This document shows positions 57,758 to 64,000 of a stretch of 64,000 bases of DNA, piece after piece (position 1 is the stretch's first letter; each line of letters begins with the position of its first letter). The notes below the pieces were generated by a model. It saw nothing but the letters and a program-made list of their open reading frames with translations, was not told where the DNA came from and did not search any database. The position numbers and the translations under genes were made by a program. This DNA is from Streblospio benedicti (Eukaryota; Annelida; Polychaeta; Spionida; Spionidae): NCBI GenBank assembly GCA_019095985.1, contig CM032659.1:11252313-11316312 (forward strand). The letters run 5' to 3'.

Positions 57758-58776
57758 TGACATGTTGGCTTGAAATGATAGACTACCATGCAAAGACAAA
57801 GCCTTGTGGCCTTAGAGTCACTGTTTAGGTAGAACATTGCCCATGTGAGGTGTTTAAAATTACCATGCCCCACTTCAGTAATACAATACATGTAGAAATG
57901 GAATACAGGATTTTGTCAATTTTGCTTTGTTAATTTTTATGATAAATACATTTAATAAAGATTACATTGTATCGTCCTGCATTAAAGCACTTGTGCTTAA
58001 CATTAAAGATGTGATGCAGCTTAACTTTCAAATGTAAGCACATGTGCTTATAGCAGAGATGAAAAATCATTTTCTCTTCAATATTATTGACAGTTTCGCC
58101 AACCCTGAACCAGAGACAAGTAAAAATAATAGAATTCTCATCCATAAATTGTGTATTCCAATACATGCACCTTGGTGACAGCATGAACATGCTTTGGGCA
58201 ATGTTAGAAGCTCTGGCACATTTCTCCTTTTTCCATCAATGTTTAAGAATGAATATCTGAAATCTATACAAACTTTAGATGTGAGTTTGTCCAAAGTGTT
58301 ATTTACATGTAATTAGAAAATATATTTTACAAATTATTCTTACTGGCACATTTCTTGTTTTAGATGACACATCATTTTATAAGAGCTTTACATAACGCAA
58401 TCTCGTTATAATGATGTACATTACATTCTATTACGTAATCGAGGGATGGAATATTATTTGTAAATTATTGACTGATCGCTGATGAGATTATTCAGCCAGG
58501 CAGACATGAAGGAATCCCGCCTTTGATTTTAGTGGCAATCAAGACATTGTGACATGAGCCAGCCATGTGTTTTCTGTGATATCACAGTCTGAAGATGATG
58601 TCAATATTTGGTCATGCTTGTTTGCTTGTTATGGTCAATATCCATCATGCTGTCCATTTGAGTTGAATCTTTGTGTGCAACTGTGACCTAGTAGCTATGG
58701 TCATAGGTTCACATCAGTAAGCTTTGATTCATGGTTGATTTAGAATGAATGTTGAGTAAATTTGTGCCTGGTTTGG
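57758..58776. other. Non-coding interval
   Basis: Nothing supported. A balanced patch lies near 58490-58590. Confidence 0.4.
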
Positions 58777-58830
58777 GGTGTGTGGTGGGGGGTGGGGGTG
58801 GGGGGGGGGGTGGGGGTGGGGGGGGGGGGG
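58777..58830. repeat. G-rich tract with G-quadruplex potential
   Basis: Many runs of three or more G, including runs of about 11 and 13, on the plus strand. Run lengths may be unreliable. Confidence 0.9.
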
Positions 58831-61021
58831 ACTATCTCACAACAATCTCCACTACCTACTTTTGTTAAACACCAGTAGTAAAAGGTCAGGAAATTACATG
58901 GTTGTTGAACATAAAATCTGACATTCTCATCACAAGTGTGACACAACCATAAAACTACACCCCCCACCCACCCCTCTCTAAAAAAAAATAAAAAAAACAA
59001 CGAAAAACAAAAACAAAATTCAAACCCAGCTGCTCTCATGTTCCCTTAAAAGCAGAATCATGCTGAGAAATAAGTAACATGGAGACAGTGCATGATCTGA
59101 ATCTAATTTTTTAGTCATGACACGAAATGCACATGTTGTGCGTATGTATGTATGTTATGTGTGTTTATTGGGCAGCTGTGTTGTTCAAAGCCAGCTGGTG
59201 CACACTGATTGTGTGTCCCTCGTATATCATGGGTGTCATCAATACTCTCTGGCGTGTTGTGAACTTAGAGATCAATACACACAACCGCGTTGTGACTTTA
59301 AGTGATTTACCGCGAGTTCAATGTTCAAGCTATTGTTGCTTGAAGAAGATGAGTCGGTTGTGAATGGTATTAGTTCTAAAACAACACGCACCAAAGAGTT
59401 TCATGATTGTTATGGAAGAGGAATGAGTTTTTGTACATATGTAAAAATCTTGTTACCTCAGTATAATGCTTATTACCGCTCTAATTTTCTTATGCTCTTT
59501 ACGTTAACTCCTACTTCATCTTGTATTCAGCTCTGGAGTGTGTGGAGAAGTGATGTTTTTGTGGTTCAACCACACTACGGAAACATATTGCGTGATTGAA
59601 ACCCCCTCAAAAAAAGTCTTAAAAATTTCAACTGGATAGTTAGTGTATATATATTTTGATCATTTCGAAGTGCCTATTTAAGCTTGGGTTTAATATGTTG
59701 ATTTAGTACATTTGTTATGAATAAGAGCATAATATTTAAAAGAAACAAAATATAGATGTGTGATTTATATCTTTATGATTGAAAGATTAGGATTGAGAAA
59801 ATGAGAAAATTTGCAATATATGGGAGATCCTTAATTGGTGGTATCCACATAGAAAATGATATCCTTGGGAAAGCTCTTTCAAAAAATCTTGTAAGGAATT
59901 CTAGAAAACAAGCTGCTTTCGGACTCAAATATGTTATTATCTGAACAATAAATGATAATTTTAACACTTTTTGCAAAGTAGTAATATGAAAGGATTATGA
60001 AGTCAACCTACTGTCAACTAGATGTAGGATTAGAACTTTTATCTATATCATGTAAATGGATATTAATCTTTCTTGTCTTGTATATCAATCAAAACATATG
60101 AATCCATCCAATAATATGTGTGACCTTTTGACTTCATTCTTGGTGTAAAATGATATCGCAAATCAGTTACTACTCATGTAATGGATATATAAACATTTTT
60201 TGTATTTTATTCATCATTACTTATTAATACATGATAGTTCTTATTTTATGTTTTACATAATGGACTAATTGCCTGATATCTCGATTATATTAGTTCATCA
60301 TGTAACATTTGTGTACTGGAACTTTTGTGTGAAATGCCAATTTCATCAAATATAGACGTGATTAATGCGACAGTCAAGTTTGGCCGCCCAGCCAGATTTG
60401 TCACAAGAAGAGCAAAAACATGTGTTTTATAGGTAGTTGACATTTATAGTAATTATGTTCTCCTGTGACTGTGGTTCTTCATAGCCTTGCAAAAGATCAT
60501 TGATAAATTGAGTTCTCTTCATGACAAATGCAGAGAACCTTTTCTTATGTTGTATGTAATGATTGAAGTAGAGTGTTTTTCAAAAGGCTTGTGTTTGAAC
60601 GCATTGAACATATTGCACAAATTGTATATTGAATTTTGAAGTAGGCAATATAAATTCATGAGTGATAGATTTCTCGAGCATCACAATTACATTACCATCG
60701 ATTCATTTTAAAGAGTGTGCCGTTTTACCTATAGAAAAGAATAGGAAGCCGATTTTTGCATGTGTCTCATTGATCATCATCTCTTCAATGCAGACATATA
60801 GTGAATGCCGATGAGGAAAAGTTTTGAAATAACGCATACATATTTGATAGACTTATATCGATATTTTTGTCATTTATCATCCTCTTTATATCAATAATTT
60901 ATCAGGGTGATATTGACTGTTATTTTTCAATGAGATTTGATGGCGCAACATCATAGTGTTTGTATGAGATTTATGTAATGATCCTACTCTCACAGGGTAA
61001 TTAATGGTAATATCAAATATG
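58831..61021. other. Non-coding interval with a coding-like patch
   Basis: From 59117 to 59599 the plus strand reads smoothly in two frames in turn (SWCTLIVCPSYIMGVINTLW, then FKLLLLEEDESVVNGIS and onward to a stop at 59599). There are no recognised domains and no clear splice sites. It may be a decayed host gene fragment or chance. The rest is AT-rich and featureless. Confidence 0.25.
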
Positions 61022-61059
61022 TTTTAGTATACAGTTTATTTTTTAGTATACAGTTTATT
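61022..61059. repeat. 19-bp perfect tandem duplication
   Basis: TTTTAGTATACAGTTTATT occurs at 61022-61040 and 61041-61059 without change. Confidence 0.95.
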
Positions 61060-61769
61060 ACAGGTTTATAGTATATACAATTCATATAGAGAAAATATAG
61101 CATAGATTTGGGGACATAGGAACATCAAACATCAGTTCTTAACAGACTAGTTAAAAAATTATGCAAGTGTTCTATTAAAACATTGTCAATTTCATCCTCA
61201 CATTGGCGAAATTTTGTGCTCTAGTGTGACGCTTTATTGTGGCCTCATATAAATTGGTCAATGCGGATGGTTATCAGTAAGCTTGTTTGGTCCATTGTAC
61301 CCTATTGAGCTCTGTACCCAATGATAGTATTAGATGGAGATGTATATCGCATAACATTTATCATTTTATCCGTTGCTGCATTTAATGAGCATTGTTGAGG
61401 GAATTTCTAATAACACACCACAAGTATTTGCAAGGAAGCTTGAAATGTGATATTGAAAATCTTCTGCTGGTTCAGCTCTTTCAGCATTGTTTTATTAAAA
61501 ACAGCAACCAATTTACATACACTAAAAGAGCCATTATCTTCCCCACATGTAATATGATCAGAATATGATTCACCTACAATATCATGGTCTAGAAACAGCA
61601 ATGACTGACAAAGTGGCTTGCCCTTTGCCGTTAAACCAAATAATCAAGGTGCAAGTAGGTGAGGTAATGAGAACAAACAGGAGAAGATGTATCTGTGAGC
61701 AGCAATTGTGGGTGTGCTTCTATCAGGTGTTATCAGATTAATTAGCACTGTGAGAGGCTGTCACACCGA
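61060..61769. other. Non-coding interval
   Basis: Nothing supported. The patch 61200-61340 has mixed composition and may be regulatory. Confidence 0.4.
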
Positions 61770-61813
61770 GTGGCTGGACCCACGAGGCTGTGGAGGGCTC
61801 CACAAACACACCA
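61770..61813. repeat. Dispersed 40-bp motif, copy 2
   Basis: Same orientation and nearly identical core to 57714-57757; see that entry. Confidence 0.8.
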
Positions 61814-62500
61814 CAAATTCTCATGCTTTAACAACAGTCATTTCCAGGAGCTTCTGTGTCAGGATCACTGGTGTTTGTGTGAAATAAATATGAAAGCCAT
61901 ATGGATTTATGTGTGTTGTATTTGATGCACAGGTGCCACTGAGTATGATCTGTTAAAGTGTCGATGTTGCTCTACCTCCATGATCACACCAATGGATATT
62001 ATCATCATCAATTGATTTGCAACTGCATTACGCGTTAGTGTTATAGTAGCGCAATAAGTTACAGATCAGATATTAGCACAAACATGAATGATTGGAAAGA
62101 CAGATCAATGTAGTTGTAGAAGATAGAAAAAAGTGAAATCTGATACATCCAAAATACGGCGACTGTGAGAAATATGACCGAACTTCTAGACAAAACCTAA
62201 AAAGGGAAAACACAACTTGTCATTTATGAGCATGTCAATGACAACTGGCAATTAATAGTTGGGTTATTATTCATGAATAAGCTGTGTTATCGTTATTGAT
62301 CGACACGTATAAGGAATCTCTTAGTTACAAACAAGAGCAAGGCTAATGCGGTAAGAGGCTTTATGAGCATTTATGGCTCCATGTAGCATTCTTCTACGTT
62401 TTCAAAATGTATGAGTTACCATTAATACAAATTTGGAAAGCAATGAAACATCGTTGGTAAAGCACTAAATTAAGTTACATCTGCATCCGACCCATGCTTA
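61814..62500. other. Non-coding interval with a possible regulatory patch
   Basis: About 62220-62390 has mixed words (GGCAATTAATAGTTGGG, TTATTCATGAATAAGC, GTTATTGATCGACACG) and may be regulatory DNA. No gene. Confidence 0.3.
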
Positions 62501-62716
62501 GCTTTTTGTTAAGGAGGATCAGTTTTTCTGCTTGCGGGCAATTGTTTTAGGAGGCTTCATTGAAAATTTTATGTATAACATTATCAGAACTTGAGAAGGC
62601 AATATTGCTTAAGGGGGGCCAGCAGACCCCTTGCCTTTGAACTACCCCCCCCCTCTCTATACACACACCCAGACCCTCCCCCACCCAGAACCTTCCCCAC
62701 CCAGACCCTCCCCCAA
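62501..62716. repeat. Dispersed repeat, copy B, with C-rich tail
   Basis: Core GCTTTTTGTTAAGGAGGATC onward at 62501-62542 matches copy A at 54633. A C-rich tract follows from 62644 (CCCCCCCCC, then repeated CCCAGACCCTCCCCC-type words to 62716). Family unknown. Confidence 0.6.
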
Positions 62717-63334
62717 TGCACGGGCCTGTCTGTGTATACATTTCATGATACATTGATGTAGCAATAACTTTAGAAAGTTTGTGCAATATTAATAGCAATC
62801 TATGTGCACTAGCATGTGGTGAGTGTTCCATCAAACACCTCAGAGTGGTTGGCAAACACGCTCGATTCCGACTGCCGTAATTGTAGTGTGAAAATATGGC
62901 ACCTGGTGTAATAAATGCAAAAGGCCTTTAAGGAGACGCGCGTGTGTTTGTACGTTGGTTGGCTCTGGATTAGTCATTCTCTGGTTCATAGTGATAACAT
63001 GATTTGCAACTTAATTTTAATTTCAAATGTAGATATTATGGTAATTTAATTAGTAGCTAATTGGTTCTTTATTTCTTTAACACATTAGTCTGCTTCTAGG
63101 TAATATTGGACAACCAATTAGTGAACTAGATCAAAAGTGTTCAAAGAACACAGCGTCGATAGAACAACGATGGGCAATTAAGATATATACTGAAACGATG
63201 TATACTTTACAATTAAGAACTTGATGAATTTGAAAAGAAAACCTCAGAGTGAATTTACAGCAGTGATCAATATTCAGTGAAACATATTGCTCTGTGTGTT
63301 GCAATAGTACTAGTAACAGATAATAGTATCAATA
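62717..63334. other. Non-coding interval
   Basis: No supported gene or repeat. Confidence 0.4.
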
Positions 63335-63362
63335 TTACCAGGAATTTATTCCTGATATTACT
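63335..63362. repeat. Imperfect short hairpin
   Basis: TATTACCAGGAATTTATTCC followed by TGATATTA is nearly self-complementary. TACCAGGAAT and ATTCCTG also form the outer stem of the hairpin at 24552-24586. Confidence 0.6.
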
Positions 63363-63429
63363 TAAAAGGTTATTGAAAATCTTTCATGAATTGCAAAGCC
63401 TACTTTAATTATTAAGTGCTCAAAATTGA

Positions 63430-63580
63430 ATCACTTTGGTGTCACCTCATACCTCATAGTTATGTAAAGTTTGAATGAAATTGGTTCATCAGTAAACCCT
63501 CTAGCTTGTCCGGAGACATACATACATAGTTAGAAATGAAACAATCACTAGGCTTTTCGCTTCAGCTGCGAAGCGACTCA
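63430..63580. repeat. Probable dispersed-repeat tail with a 7-bp hairpin
   Basis: AAGTTTGAATGAAATTGGTT, then GTCCGGAGACATACATACAT, then a hairpin TCGCTTC-AGCTGC-GAAGCGA at 63557-63576. This style of sequence is common in repeat tails of invertebrate genomes, but that is recollection and no copy exists in this window to prove it. Confidence 0.3.
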
Positions 63581-64000
63581 ATAAGTATGCATTCTAAGAC
63601 AAGTACAAGAAATATTAAGATTAAAGGTTAAGCAACATGAAATCATCATATTTATTTGTTATGAAACATTCATAGAAAAAAACACATTTATCAAGTGGAG
63701 ATCATACTATATCCAACCGTTCAAAGGGCCTCTCCTTGTAAAGGCCTACTTCAAAATATAAATCATATCAAAATCAGAACTATTGAAATTTAAATGTAAA
63801 ACCGCAATCATGGGACCACCCCGTGAATGAACAATATATTTTCAAACTTAAACCTCATGGACTTTGTAACAGTCATATACAGTATTCATGTTTAGCGATT
63901 TATATCCTGACATAGTGTCATGCATTAGATTATGATGATTATAAGTTATAGAAATATTCATTCTTCTTCAGGAGATGCTGTTCTATTGGTCATCATTCCA
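63581..64000. other. Non-coding interval to the window end
   Basis: AT-rich; nothing supported. Confidence 0.5.

Noticed and set aside
1-64000. tRNA, rRNA, CRISPR, LINE or retrovirus-like genes
   Set aside because: No cloverleaf with intact A and B boxes, no rRNA stretch, no spaced identical repeats and no reverse-transcriptase-like motif were noticed on either strand by eye. A tRNAscan or RepeatMasker run could still find diverged ones.

Overview
This is animal nuclear DNA, most likely from a marine invertebrate. It is AT-rich and intron-like over most of its length, with sparse genes, animal-type splice and polyadenylation signals, extracellular mosaic domains (kringle, PAN/Apple, sushi) and many short TA-flanked DNA-transposon derivatives. 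I cannot tell from the sequence which phylum it comes from. No rRNA, tRNA, CRISPR array, bacterial-type operon or retrovirus-like element was recognised.

Layout. 1-3.4 kb: upstream non-coding DNA, with a cluster of ACGT words just before the first gene. 3456-8216 (+): one uninterrupted 1586-codon gene for a secreted or membrane-tethered mosaic protein (signal peptide, kringle, F5/8-type-like domain, PAN/Apple, three copies of an unrecognised ~75-residue repeat, a hemopexin-like propeller region, a sushi domain, a fourth diverged repeat, a hydrophobic tail). This is the best-supported and most unusual gene here. 8.6-9.0 kb: a TA-flanked MITE. 9.4-21 kb: a possible plus-strand first coding exon (9418-9528) and two well-formed minus-strand exons with compatible phase (20777-20611 and 13133-12819), with a possible terminal exon at 12583-12542. 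These suggest an unrecognised minus-strand gene. 21-43.9 kb: a gene-poor stretch with MITEs, hairpins, several islands that look like cis-regulatory DNA, and two weakly supported plus-strand exons. 43.9-45.0 kb (+): a gene ending in a C2 domain, whose reading frame switches once by one base. 45-64 kb: non-coding, with a long-hairpin MITE, a nested transposon, two hAT-like MITEs, dispersed repeat pairs, G- and C-rich tracts and further candidate regulatory islands.

The two clear genes are not obviously linked in function: one product is extracellular, the other is intracellular with basic, NLS-like clusters. The clearest novelty is the architecture of the intronless kringle protein and its internal repeat family. 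Second is the likely minus-strand split gene. All exon-chaining, conservation and family statements below rest on reading by eye; no search or alignment was run.
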